Below are positions 43,350 to 51,225 of a stretch of DNA of 64,000 nt, piece by piece. Every line of letters starts with the position of its first letter. Position 1 is the stretch's first letter. The position numbers and the translations under genes are program-made. Source of the DNA: Phycisphaera sp. (GTDB lineage: Bacteria; Planctomycetota; Phycisphaerae; Phycisphaerales; Zrk34); contig WGMA01000022.1 in NCBI GenBank assembly GCA_016125285.1, forward strand, positions 31,075-95,074, read 5' to 3'. Below the pieces are notes generated by a model, which worked only from the letters and a program-made list of their open reading frames with translations, was not told the origin of the DNA and searched no databases.

Positions 43350-43355
43350 TACAAT
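43350..43355 (+). promoter_or_regulatory. -10 element TACAAT for rnc
   Basis: TACAAT lies 38 nt before the ATG at 43394, giving a leader of about 30 nt. In the gap of about 125 nt between this gene and the divergent S55 gene, both promoters fit back to back. Confidence 0.4.
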
Positions 43356-43393
43356 CCACTGGGGTTCTTCGGAGATCGGCTCGCAGTCACCAC

Positions 43394-44125
43394 ATGATGT
43401 GTGAAATCGACCCTCAAGTTCGACAGCGTGCCGAGGAGATCCTCGGTCACACATTTGCCAGTGCGGCGCTGCTTTCCGAAGCCATCACGCACTCGTCGGT
43501 AGCCGACGATCGCCGGCAGTCCAACGAGCGGCTGGAGTTCCTCGGCGACGCCATCCTCGGCGCCGTTACCTGCGAGTACCTGTTCCACCACTATCCCGAC
43601 TGCATGGAAGGTGACCTGACGAAGATCAAGTCCGCCGTGGTCTCCCGGCGTGTCTGCGCCAAGCTGGCCGACAAGCTCGGGCTGACCGACCTGCTGATCC
43701 TCGGCAAGGGCATGAGCGGCCGCGAAAAGCTGCCGTCCAGCCTCGCGGCCGCCGTTTACGAGTCTATCGTCGCCGCGTTGTATCTCGACGCCGGCCTCGA
43801 GGTCACGCGCAACTTCATCGTCGAGCACCTCGGCCCGATCATCGAAGAGGCGGCCGACTCGGCGCATCAGCAGAACTTTAAGTCCGTCCTCCAGCAGCAC
43901 GCGCAGAAGCACCTCGACGAGCTGCCGACCTATCGCCTGCTCGACGAGAAGGGCCCCGATCACAGCAAGGCGTTCGAGGTCTGTGCGGAGATCGGCGGGC
44001 GACGCTACCCCTCGGCGTGGGGCAACAACAAGAAGCAGGCCGAGCAGCAGGCGGCGCTGCTGGCGCTGACCGAACTCGGGGTGGTTGAGGTCGCGGACGA
44101 CGGCCGGGTACATATGAAGGAATAG
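43394..44125 (+). CDS. rnc: ribonuclease III
   Basis: A 243-residue double-strand-specific endoribonuclease for rRNA and mRNA processing. The nuclease signature NERLEFLGDAILG is at about residues 43-55, with the second catalytic region (AAVYESIVAALYLDAG) near 120. The C-terminal double-stranded RNA-binding domain runs from about 160 (NFKSVLQQHAQKHLDELPTY) to AWGNNKKQAEQQAALLAL. Length and order are normal. Two adjacent ATG codons could serve as the start. No era or acpP is beside it. Confidence 0.96.
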   Translation: MMCEIDPQVRQRAEEILGHTFASAALLSEAITHSSVADDRRQSNERLEFLGDAILGAVTCEYLFHHYPDCMEGDLTKIKSAVVSRRVCAKLADKLGLTDLLILGKGMSGREKLPSSLAAAVYESIVAALYLDAGLEVTRNFIVEHLGPIIEEAADSAHQQNFKSVLQQHAQKHLDELPTYRLLDEKGPDHSKAFEVCAEIGGRRYPSAWGNNKKQAEQQAALLALTELGVVEVADDGRVHMKE

Positions 44126-44273
44126 ACGTTCGACCGGCAGTGATTTACGCACGCCGGGCGGGATGATGCGTGAGGACGCGACGGAGTCGACACGCTAAAC
44201 GGCTCCCGGCACGCGTCTTGCACGATGGAATTCCATAGCCAAACGCCTCACGACCTGCTAAAAGATTCAGCAT

Positions 44274-45887
44274 ATGCTCACGCTGGCGATGATCCTCGAC
44301 AATCCGGGCGAGCAGCCGCATCAGACACGTTATCGCGACCCGCGTGTCCTCGCGGAGCTTGGCTACACCGACCTCATCGTCTATCCCACCACCGGACTCA
44401 GCGGCCTGCTCGGGCCCGACACGCTCACCCTCGGCGAACTGCGTCGCTGGGTCGGTGATCAGTACGAGGCCGTGCAGCAGACCATCACCGAAGCCCACAC
44501 CGCCGGGCTCGGCGCGTGGGTGACCTACGACGCGCCCGTGCTCGCGGCGGAGCTGACCGGCTCGGCGCTGACCTGCATCAATCACACGCCGACCATGCTC
44601 TGCCCGGCGTCGGACGAACTGCTCGAGATGACCGGCCAGTGCCTCGAGGCGTTGCTCAGCCGGATCGACCACGTCAAGGGCGTCGTGCTGCGGCTCGGCG
44701 ACTCCGACGCCGCGAAACTGCCTTACCTCGTCGGCAACGACATCTACTCGCCGCACTGCTCGCGCTGCAGTGCGATGGGGCGGGCCGATCGCCTCGTGCG
44801 TTTCATCCGCTACTTCTACGACCTGGTCGTCGGCCGCCTCGAGCGTCAGCTGATCGTGCGGGCGTGGAACGTCAAGCCCGGCGGCATGCACGACACGCCG
44901 GAGCTCTGCAGCCGCGTCGTTGAACAGCTGCCTAAGGACGATCGGCTCATCCTGTCGTTCAAGTTCACGCAGACCGACTTCTGGCGCTTTCAGCGGTGGA
45001 ATCCGTCCAGCCTGGTGTGCGCCGATCGCCCGATTATCTACGAGCTGCAGTGTCAGCGCGAGTTCGAGGCGAAGGGCGCGGTGCCGAACTATCAGGCGCC
45101 GCTCTGGCGTGACGGCATGCCGGAGATGGGCGGCACGACGGGCCTCGCGGAGGTCAGCGACAAGGTGAACCTCGCGGGGCTGTGGGCGTGGGTACGCGGC
45201 GGCGGCTGGCGCGGCCCCTACATCACGCCCGACGCCGAGACGTGGATCGACGCCAACGTCTACGCCGTGCCGAAGCTCGCGGCCGACCCGAAGGTCGACA
45301 TTGACACACTCGCCCGCGCGTGGATCAACGAGCGGCTCGGTTGCGATCAGCCCGCCGCGACCGACGCGATGCTGCGTGTCCTGCGCGACAGCCCGCAGAC
45401 GGCGCGCGAGGCGTTCTACATCGGGCCGTACGCGCTGCGCCGCGGCACGCCGTGGTTCCCGTCGAGCAACGTCGTGCAGGACGATCAGATCGACGCCGAG
45501 GCCGCTTGGGCAGTGATCCAGCGTCTGCCCGCCAACGCGCTCGACGACGTGGTCAACGAGAAGGCCGCCGCCGAACACCGCCTCGCCGAGGACCACGCCG
45601 GCGTCCAGCACGCCGAGGGCCTGCCGCGGAACATCAACCAGTCGCTCGACTACTACGAGACGCTCGTCGCCACGCTCCGCAGTCTGCTCACCGGTCTCGT
45701 CGCCTACCGTCGCCACTTGCTCCGCCCCGACCCCGCCGGCGCCAAGTCCGTCATCAACGAGATGCAACGCTGCCAGGCCCGTTGGCTCCGCCACACCCAG
45801 AACGCCCGCCTCGGCACGGCCTCCGCCTTCAGCTCCGACAACCTCATGTCGTTCACGCAGCGGATCATCGACCAGCTCGAAGGTTAG
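44274..45887 (+). CDS. TIM-barrel glycoside hydrolase-like protein, cytoplasmic
   Basis: A 537-residue protein without a signal peptide. The first 320 residues have barrel-like alternation with a strand ending in VVLRLGDSDA, a four-Cys/His-rich stretch (SPHCSRCSAMGRADR), LIVRAWNVKPGG, LILSFKFTQTDFWR and YELQCQREFEAKG. This resembles alpha-glucuronidase (GH67)-type barrels, where acidic residues act at strand ends, but I cannot match a catalytic pair. The C-terminal 200 residues are helical. The start is set by the frame; there is no convincing RBS. The family assignment is tentative. Confidence 0.6.
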   Translation: MLTLAMILDNPGEQPHQTRYRDPRVLAELGYTDLIVYPTTGLSGLLGPDTLTLGELRRWVGDQYEAVQQTITEAHTAGLGAWVTYDAPVLAAELTGSALTCINHTPTMLCPASDELLEMTGQCLEALLSRIDHVKGVVLRLGDSDAAKLPYLVGNDIYSPHCSRCSAMGRADRLVRFIRYFYDLVVGRLERQLIVRAWNVKPGGMHDTPELCSRVVEQLPKDDRLILSFKFTQTDFWRFQRWNPSSLVCADRPIIYELQCQREFEAKGAVPNYQAPLWRDGMPEMGGTTGLAEVSDKVNLAGLWAWVRGGGWRGPYITPDAETWIDANVYAVPKLAADPKVDIDTLARAWINERLGCDQPAATDAMLRVLRDSPQTAREAFYIGPYALRRGTPWFPSSNVVQDDQIDAEAAWAVIQRLPANALDDVVNEKAAAEHRLAEDHAGVQHAEGLPRNINQSLDYYETLVATLRSLLTGLVAYRRHLLRPDPAGAKSVINEMQRCQARWLRHTQNARLGTASAFSSDNLMSFTQRIIDQLEG

Positions 45888-45922
45888 TCGGTCTTCGGTT
45901 CAAGAGTGCGACCCAGTTGTGC

Positions 45923-45962
45923 GAGTCATCTCAGGGATGTTCGCACCTGTGAGACTCTTTTT
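45923..45962 (+). terminator. intrinsic terminator after the glycosidase-like gene
   Basis: An imperfect stem (GAGTC-A-TCTCAG pairing with CTGTGAGACTC) encloses a 12-nt loop and is followed by TTTTT. It lies 36 nt after the stop at 45887 and just before the low-GC orphan gene. Confidence 0.6.
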
Positions 45963-45981
45963 CTACGTATAGTTCAGCAAC

Positions 45982-46758
45982 ATGAAAGCTGAGCAGGCCA
46001 GTTCAACACGATTGCCGCGTCGGGCCCCGGAATCGAAGCTGACGCTAGGCGAGTGTGGCAGTGTTATCGCTTCGCTTGTTTTCTGTCTGGGGGCGACGGC
46101 CGTGTCGATTTTGCTGATGAGTCGATCCGGATTCGGATTGGATGTAGAGTTCCCAGCGGCGTACGCCGTGACCGTTGGTCTTTGGTGTGTCGTCCTTCTA
46201 GGCGCCGTTCCGTACCTTTCTTGGCGAAGTCGTACCGGCAAGTCGGTCGCTTACGCGATTGCACACACGCTGGGTGCCTTTGGACTCTCTGGAATGCTCT
46301 TCGGGGTTGTTGTCTACGGCAATGTTGAATTCGACCATGAGCCGGCTAAGGCGTTCGACTTGGTGGTCACCGACTCTTTTGTAGTACGGCGCGAGTCAAA
46401 TCATTATGAGAAGTATGTCGCGCTATCCACTCCTCCGGGAACAAAGGGTTCCACTAGACTTTGGACTGTTGGATTTAGGGTTTCCCTTGACGACTACTCG
46501 CCCGGCACGGTAGTGAGAGTAGAGTTACATCCAGGTTACTTTGGCCATTCCTGGTGTGAGTTTGATGATCCAACAATCTCGGGCGGACCGACAGAGTTGA
46601 AACGCTTTGTGGACAAGGCGGGCTTTGCGATGAATCAGGCAAAGGGAAGGTTCGCGGCTGATTCAAAGTACCGCGCGTTGCTCGCCGCGTGGTACGTGCC
46701 TATCGAGGACATAGGTGATAATGTTGTGAAGGGCTGGGACGCGGAGTTCTCTGACTAG
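45982..46758 (+). CDS. hypothetical membrane protein, lower-GC orphan
   Basis: A 258-residue protein with a basic start, then three hydrophobic segments (about 26-48, 54-74, 88-110), followed by a soluble domain of about 140 residues with many aromatic residues (HPGYFGHSWCEFDD). No family is recognised. The base composition and third-codon positions are clearly less GC-rich than in the flanking genes, with AT-rich codons such as TTT, GTT and AAT frequent. The gene is bounded by a terminator on the left. These points suggest recent acquisition. Confidence 0.7.
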   Translation: MKAEQASSTRLPRRAPESKLTLGECGSVIASLVFCLGATAVSILLMSRSGFGLDVEFPAAYAVTVGLWCVVLLGAVPYLSWRSRTGKSVAYAIAHTLGAFGLSGMLFGVVVYGNVEFDHEPAKAFDLVVTDSFVVRRESNHYEKYVALSTPPGTKGSTRLWTVGFRVSLDDYSPGTVVRVELHPGYFGHSWCEFDDPTISGGPTELKRFVDKAGFAMNQAKGRFAADSKYRALLAAWYVPIEDIGDNVVKGWDAEFSD

Positions 46759-46796
46759 GGGACTCCACTTTCAAACTGCTGTGAGTTGTGGTCTCA

Positions 46797-47768
46797 ATGA
46801 ACGTCAGCCGCCTCCACCGTGTCATCCGACTGATCACGATCCTTCAGTCCGGCGCGCCGATGACGTCGGCCATGCTCGCCGAGGAGCTCGGCGTGTCGCG
46901 CCGGACGCTGTTCCGTGATCTGGAGACGATCGAGGCCGCGGGCATCCCGTGCTATCACGACGCGGAGCGCGGCGAGTACCGCATCGCGTCGAGCTTCTTC
47001 CTCCCGCCGGTGAACCTGAAGGTGACCGAGGCGATGGGGTTGATGATGCTCGCCAAGGCCGCGGAGGAGCGTCGCGGCGAGCCGCTGCTCGATCCCGCCG
47101 TCGAGGCGGTCCGCAAGCTGATCAGCATGATGCCCAACGCGATCCGCGACGTGTGCGGCGAGATGATGGGCAACGTGACCGTGCGCCAGGCGCCGTCGGC
47201 GATCCCGCAGCGCGACCCCGACCACTACGCCACGCTCCAGCGCGCCATCGACGAGCGCCGCGTCGTGGCGATGAAGTACTACAGCCTCTTCGACCGCAGC
47301 GAGATCGACGTGTCGCTCCGCCCGTACCACCTGCACTACGCCGTGCGCGCGTGGTACGTCATCGGGCACAGCGAGTCGGAGGACGACCTGCGCATCTACA
47401 AGCTGTCGCGCATCCGCGGCCTGACGCCCACCGATCGCACGTTCCGCCTCGCCAAGCCGTTCGACATCGCCGCGTACCTCGGCAAGGCGTGGCAGATGAT
47501 CCCCGAGGGCAAGGTCTACAAGGTCGAGCTCGAGTTCGCACGCAAGGTCGCGACCAACGTATCCGACGTCCGCTGGCATCACACGCAGCAGCACCGCATG
47601 CTCGACGACGGCCGGTGCGTGATGACGTTCGAGGTCGACGGCCTCAACGAGATCACGTGGTGGCTGCTGGGCTACGGCGACCAGGTGATCGTGCGCAAGC
47701 CCGCGGCGTTACGCGATCGTTTGCTCGACGTCTACCGCAATGCGCTGAAGCGCTACGAGGAGGCGTGA
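46797..47768 (+). CDS. WYL domain transcriptional regulator
   Basis: A 323-residue regulator. An N-terminal winged helix-turn-helix (about 1-60: MTSAMLAEELGVSRRTLFRD) is followed by the WYL domain (about 135-215), with the motif at VRAWYVIGHSESEDDLRIYK, and a C-terminal WCX extension to residue 320. WYL domains bind nucleic acids or nucleotides, and such proteins often control DNA-damage or defence genes. The start at the ATG 46797 is used; a GTG at 46788 is possible. It is 2 nt upstream of dtd, so the two are co-transcribed. No operator is recognisable. Confidence 0.9.
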   Translation: MNVSRLHRVIRLITILQSGAPMTSAMLAEELGVSRRTLFRDLETIEAAGIPCYHDAERGEYRIASSFFLPPVNLKVTEAMGLMMLAKAAEERRGEPLLDPAVEAVRKLISMMPNAIRDVCGEMMGNVTVRQAPSAIPQRDPDHYATLQRAIDERRVVAMKYYSLFDRSEIDVSLRPYHLHYAVRAWYVIGHSESEDDLRIYKLSRIRGLTPTDRTFRLAKPFDIAAYLGKAWQMIPEGKVYKVELEFARKVATNVSDVRWHHTQQHRMLDDGRCVMTFEVDGLNEITWWLLGYGDQVIVRKPAALRDRLLDVYRNALKRYEEA

Positions 47769-47769
47769 C

Positions 47770-48210
47770 ATGCGTGTGGTCATCAGCCGAGTCCATCGAG
47801 CCGTCTGCGTGGTCGACGACGCGATCACCGGCGCCATCGAGCGCGGGCTGCTCTGCTACGTCGGCGTGCTCGACGGCGACACCGACGGCGACATGGCGTG
47901 GGTCGCCGACAAGCTGTGCACGCTGCGGCTGTTCACCGACGACGACGGCAAGATCAACCTCTCCGTGACCGACATCGGCGGCGGCCTGCTGCTGATCCCC
48001 AACTTCACGCTCGCCGGTCGCACGCGGAAGGGCACACGCCCGAGCTTCTCCGACGCGGCGCACCCCGACGTGTCGCGGCCGATGTTCGAGGCGCTGGTGC
48101 AGCGGTGTGGACAGCGTGTCACCACAGCGTCGGGCGTGTTCGGGGCGCACATGGACATCGAGTCCGTCGCGGACGGGCCGGTGACGGTCGTCGTCGAGTC
48201 GCGCACATAG
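47770..48210 (+). CDS. dtd: D-aminoacyl-tRNA deacylase
   Basis: A 146-residue dimeric deacylase removing D-amino acids (and glycine from tRNA-Ala) from mischarged tRNA. The opening MRVVISRVHRAVCVVD and the C-terminal DGPVTVVVESRT with the cross-subunit Gly-Pro motif are typical. The other family motif, normally SQFTL, reads PNFTL here (LLLIPNFTLAG). This alters the residue pair that lines the substrate pocket. The gene follows the WYL regulator by 1 nt, and its stop codon lies in a palindrome at 48207-48232 that may end transcription. Confidence 0.9.
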   Translation: MRVVISRVHRAVCVVDDAITGAIERGLLCYVGVLDGDTDGDMAWVADKLCTLRLFTDDDGKINLSVTDIGGGLLLIPNFTLAGRTRKGTRPSFSDAAHPDVSRPMFEALVQRCGQRVTTASGVFGAHMDIESVADGPVTVVVESRT

Positions 48211-48232
48211 CCCCCGGCTTGCCGGGGGCTAT
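48207..48232. repeat. perfect 12-bp palindrome, AGCCCC-GGCTTGCC class, copy 1
   Basis: ATAGCCCCCGGC, a TT loop, then GCCGGGGGCTAT: a perfect hairpin that includes the dtd stop codon. It lacks a T-run, but may act as a transcription or RNA-decay barrier. Confidence 0.8.
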
Positions 48233-48276
48233 CGCACGCCGCACCGACGCGCTCGCATGACGACGCAACGTCGCGT

Positions 48277-48305
48277 TACCCCGGGCAAGCTCGGGGCTAT
48301 ATACT
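48277..48305. repeat. palindrome of the same class, copy 2, contributing the ribE -10 element
   Basis: On the minus strand this copy reads ATAGCCCCGAGCTTGCCCGG and then GGTA, a close relative of copy 1 at 48207-48232 in inverted orientation. Its last bases (CTAT at 48297-48300) form the beginning of TATACT (48300-48305), which ends 6 nt before the ribE ATG. That spacing gives a leaderless ribE transcript. Confidence 0.7.
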
Positions 48306-48311
48306 CGCGTC

Positions 48312-48947
48312 ATGTTCACCGGCATCATCCAGGCCACCGGCCGCGTCGCGCGGCTCACGTCGACCGATACCGGCGTGCGACTCGTCGTCGATCCCGGCGA
48401 CTGGTCCTACACGCCCAGCCTCGGCGACAGCGTCGCGGTCAGCGGCGTGTGCCTCACGTACGCTCCTCACGCCGACGACGCGCCCGGTTGCCTCGGCTTC
48501 GATGTCATCCACGAGACGCTGGCCAAGACGAAGCTCGGCACGCTGGCCGAGGGTGACCGCGTCAATCTCGAATCGTGCCTCACGCCGACCACGCCGATGG
48601 GCGGCCACTTCGTGCAGGGGCACGTCGACACGACCGCGTCCGTGCAGGCCATCGAATCGGCGGACGGTGAATACCGCGTGGTCGTCCATGCCGACGCCGC
48701 GATGATGCGTTACATCATTCCGAAAGGTTCGATCGCGATCGACGGCGTAAGCCTGACGATCGCCGACGTCGACGTCGCGTCACACCGCTTCGCTGTCGCG
48801 CTGATCCCCACGACACTCGAACTGACAACGTTCAGCGACCTCAAGGTGGGCGACGCGGTCAACCTCGAAGCCGACATGCTGGTCAAAGCGGTCGTGCACA
48901 ACCTGGAGTTGGTCAGGAGACAGGTGACAGGAGACAGTCAAACGTAA
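48312..48947 (+). CDS. ribE: riboflavin synthase alpha subunit
   Basis: A 211-residue trimeric enzyme that dismutates lumazine to riboflavin. Two lumazine-binding barrels are present: residues 1-95 opening with MFTGIIQATGRV, SGVCLTY and the first barrel, and residues about 96-195 with GHFVQGHVDTT and GVSLTIADV. The final eight or so residues (QVTGDSQT) are encoded by a heptad repeat arm and look like an accidental extension. No FMN riboswitch is possible because the -10 element TATACT sits 6 nt upstream of the ATG. No other rib gene is adjacent. Confidence 0.95.
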   Translation: MFTGIIQATGRVARLTSTDTGVRLVVDPGDWSYTPSLGDSVAVSGVCLTYAPHADDAPGCLGFDVIHETLAKTKLGTLAEGDRVNLESCLTPTTPMGGHFVQGHVDTTASVQAIESADGEYRVVVHADAAMMRYIIPKGSIAIDGVSLTIADVDVASHRFAVALIPTTLELTTFSDLKVGDAVNLEADMLVKAVVHNLELVRRQVTGDSQT

Positions 48948-48987
48948 CGCCGCTGTCCCCTGTCCCCCGTCTCCTGTCCCCTGTCCA
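48916..48987. repeat. heptad element H6 between convergent ribE and the DUF192 gene
   Basis: Left arm units GGAGACA, GGTGACA, GGAGACA (48916-48936). Right arm units CTGTCCC, CTGTCCC, CCGTCTC, CTGTCCC, CTGTCCA (48953-48987), reading GGACAGG on the other strand. The left arm is inside the 3' end of ribE, and the right arm ends just before the stop of the minus-strand gene. Confidence 0.85.
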
Positions 48988-48988
48988 C

Positions 48989-49510
48989 TCACTTCGCCCG
49001 CTGCTTCAACGCATCCAGCGGCAGATCGATCTGGTCGCCTTCCTTGAGATTCAACGCCGCCGCCGCGCCACCCTTAAGTTCGATGGCGAACTGTGCGGGC
49101 CACTGGCTCGGATAGCCCGGCGGGTCGGGGTTGTCGAGCGGCTCGGGCGGGACCATCGTCACCCACGGCCCGGTCTTGCCCGTCGGCGTGCTGGCCTGCA
49201 CCACGCGCCCGCGCGCGTCGAGATAGATCAGGTCGATGTCCACCAAGCAGTTCTTCATCCAGAAGCTGCGGTACGCCGCGTCGGGGAAGACGAACAGCAT
49301 CCCGCCGTTCGGATCGATCGACTTGCGGCCCATCTCGCCCTGCGCCCGCTGATCGTCGTTGAGCATCAGCTCCAGCGTGAACGTCTTGCCGCCGATCGCC
49401 ACACGCTGTGTCGTCGCGCCCTTGTCGTCCGCGCATGCGGGGAGGTTGAGCAGCAGCAGCGAGAGCAATGTGAGGCGGACGACCTGTAGTCTGGTGTGCG
49501 TGCGAATCAT
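48989..49510 (-). CDS. DUF192 lipoprotein
   Basis: A 173-residue protein with a lipoprotein signal (LTLLSLLLLNLPAC, lipobox LPAC at about 18-21). The mature part is a DUF192 domain: RAQGEMGRKSIDPNGGMLFVF, then FWMKNCLVDIDLIYLD, then the C-terminal LKEGDQIDLP strand. These proteins are widespread, and their biochemical role is not settled. Translation starts at 49510, where ATG overlaps the gluQ stop (ATGA at 49507-49510), so the two genes are coupled. Confidence 0.88.
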   Translation of the reverse strand: MIRTHTRLQVVRLTLLSLLLLNLPACADDKGATTQRVAIGGKTFTLELMLNDDQRAQGEMGRKSIDPNGGMLFVFPDAAYRSFWMKNCLVDIDLIYLDARGRVVQASTPTGKTGPWVTMVPPEPLDNPDPPGYPSQWPAQFAIELKGGAAAALNLKEGDQIDLPLDALKQRAK

Positions 49511-50457
49511 CGCGAACCCTCCGTGAGCCACCGGTCGTCGTCGCCGGTGAACGTGACACTCTCTCGCGGCAGACCCGCCAGGTCAAACGCCTCGGCGAAC
49601 TCCGCGGCGGTCATTTCGGTGCGTTCGCCCAGCCCGCACCATCCCGCGATCAGGCCGACGATCCGCTCCGCCGACACGCCCGCGTCGCGGTAGGTCGACA
49701 CGCGTGTGTCGCCGTGACGCTTGGCCAGCCGGTGCCCGTCCTCGCCGAGCACCAGCGGCACGTGCGTGTAGCTCGGCGTCGGCTCGTAGCCCAGCAGCCG
49801 ATACAGCAGCAGCTGCCGCGGCGTCGAGGTGATCAGGTCGTCGCCGCGCACGATGTGCGTCACGCCCTGGTCGTGATCGTCTACCACCACCGCCAGCTGA
49901 TACGCGGGCAGTCCCGCCTTCGACGCCACGACGAAGTCCCCCACGGTCGCCTGCACGTCGATCGCCTGACGCCCGGCGAATCCATCGTCGAACACGATCT
50001 CGCCATCGGGCGCGTGCACACGCCACGCCTGCTGGTCGTCGCCGGCGACGTAACGCGTGGGTGTCGGCTCGGCGGGGCGGCACGTGCCGGGGTAGCGCAG
50101 GTCGTGGCTGTCGCCGTGTGGCGCCGACTGCGCCTCGGCGATCTCCTTCCGCGTGCACGCGCACGGATAGATCAGGCCCGCGTCGGCCAGGCGCTGCAGC
50201 GCCGCGTGATACCGCGACAGGTCGTGCAGCTGATACGTCGGGCCCTCGTCCCAGTCCATGCCCAGCCAACGCAGCGTGTCGATCGCCAGTTCGTCGGCGC
50301 CGGTCTTGATGCGCGGCCCGTCCAGGTCCTCGATCCGCAGCATGATCCGCCAGCCGTTTTGCCGAGCCATCGCCCAGTTGATCAGGAACGTGCGCGCGTT
50401 ACCGAGGTGCAACGCTCCGGTCGGGGACGGGGCCAGTCGTGTGCGGGGCTCGGGCAT
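49507..50457 (-). CDS. gluQ: glutamyl-Q tRNA(Asp) synthetase
   Basis: A 316-residue truncated glutamyl-tRNA synthetase paralogue that attaches glutamate to queuosine in tRNA-Asp. The Rossmann catalytic core has APSPTGALHLGNA (HIGH-type), DRW-like ITSTPRQLLLYRLLG, and a KMSKS-like LAKRHGD. The zinc site CACTRKEI with a later YPGTC is characteristic of the GluQ group. The anticodon-binding part of GltX is absent, so this is not the full enzyme. A TACTAT -10 element ends 6 nt before the ATG. The C-terminus overlaps the DUF192 start. Confidence 0.9.
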   Translation of the reverse strand: MPEPRTRLAPSPTGALHLGNARTFLINWAMARQNGWRIMLRIEDLDGPRIKTGADELAIDTLRWLGMDWDEGPTYQLHDLSRYHAALQRLADAGLIYPCACTRKEIAEAQSAPHGDSHDLRYPGTCRPAEPTPTRYVAGDDQQAWRVHAPDGEIVFDDGFAGRQAIDVQATVGDFVVASKAGLPAYQLAVVVDDHDQGVTHIVRGDDLITSTPRQLLLYRLLGYEPTPSYTHVPLVLGEDGHRLAKRHGDTRVSTYRDAGVSAERIVGLIAGWCGLGERTEMTAAEFAEAFDLAGLPRESVTFTGDDDRWLTEGSR

Positions 50458-50463
50458 GTCGCT

Positions 50464-50469
50464 ATAGTA
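50464..50469 (-). promoter_or_regulatory. -10 element TACTAT for gluQ, leaderless
   Basis: On the minus strand TACTAT is followed by AGCGAC and then the ATG at 50457, exactly the 6-nt spacing of a leaderless start. Confidence 0.5.
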
Positions 50470-50477
50470 GCGAACGA

Positions 50478-50590
50478 GATTTGGATTCTTGAATTTGGAT
50501 TTTTGATTTTTGATTGCGGCTCCGCTCGTGCGGGTGGCTTGGTGGAGCCGGGCACCAGATCACAGATCAAAAATCTAAGATCAAAAATCG
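50478..50590. repeat. heptad element H7 between divergent gluQ and purN
   Basis: Left arm (50478-50519) with units GATTTGG, ATTCTTG, AATTTGG, ATTTTTG, ATTTTTG, ATTGCGG. Right arm (50556-50590) with units CAGATCA, CAGATCA, AAAATCT, AAGATCA, AAAATCG, reading GATTTTT or GATCTGT on the other strand. This is the only heptad element between divergent genes apart from the hisF satellite, so both promoters must read out of it or lie beyond it. Confidence 0.8.
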
Positions 50591-50601
50591 GACACACGGA
50601 C

Positions 50602-51213
50602 ATGACGAATCAATCCAACCCGACCCCAATTCGCGTCGCCGCCCTCATCTCAGGCGGTGGGCGCACCATGCTCAACATCGCCGAGTGCATCGACGACGGC
50701 GACCTCGACGCCGAGATCGCGCTGGTGATCAGTTCCCGGCCGGACGCCGCGGGCGTCAGCCGCGCGCTCGATCTCGACCTGTCCGTCTGCGTGATCGACC
50801 GCAAGGAGTACGCCGACGTCGACACGTTTTCCGCGGCGGTGTGGGATCGCATCCGCAACACCGGCGTCGACCTCGTCGTCATGGCCGGGTTCCTGTGCTT
50901 CCTGAAGATCCCCGACGACTTCGCCGGCCGCGTGATGAACATCCACCCGGCGCTGCTGCCGAAGTTCGGCGGCCAGGGCATGTATGGCCACCACGTGCAC
51001 GAAGCCGTGATCGCTGCTGGTGAAAAGGAGTCCGGCTGCACCGTTCACTTCGTCGACAACATCTACGACCACGGCCCGATCATCCTGCAGCGCCGCTGCC
51101 CCGTCCTGCCCGACGATACCCCCGACAGCCTCGCCGCCCGCGTGTTTGAGCAGGAACTGATCGCATACCCCGAGGCGATCCGGATGTACCAGGACGACGC
51201 GATCTCCGAGTGA
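50602..51213 (+). CDS. purN: phosphoribosylglycinamide formyltransferase
   Basis: A 203-residue folate-dependent GAR transformylase of de novo purine synthesis. The N-terminal RVAALISGGGRTMLNIAE is the phosphoribosyl-binding loop. The catalytic region is VMNIHPALLPKFGGQGMYG (Asn, His), and the second active-site Asp lies in VDNIYDHGPIILQR. Length is normal. The start at 50602 lies 12 nt beyond the right arm of a heptad element, with only a weak RBS (ACGGA). Confidence 0.94.
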   Translation: MTNQSNPTPIRVAALISGGGRTMLNIAECIDDGDLDAEIALVISSRPDAAGVSRALDLDLSVCVIDRKEYADVDTFSAAVWDRIRNTGVDLVVMAGFLCFLKIPDDFAGRVMNIHPALLPKFGGQGMYGHHVHEAVIAAGEKESGCTVHFVDNIYDHGPIILQRRCPVLPDDTPDSLAARVFEQELIAYPEAIRMYQDDAISE

Positions 51214-51225
51214 TCACGTCAAATG

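Noticed and set aside
48211..48311. Possible FMN riboswitch before ribE
   Set aside because: The gap holds two palindromes of a repeat class and a -10 element 6 nt from the ATG, so there is no leader in which a riboswitch could fold.
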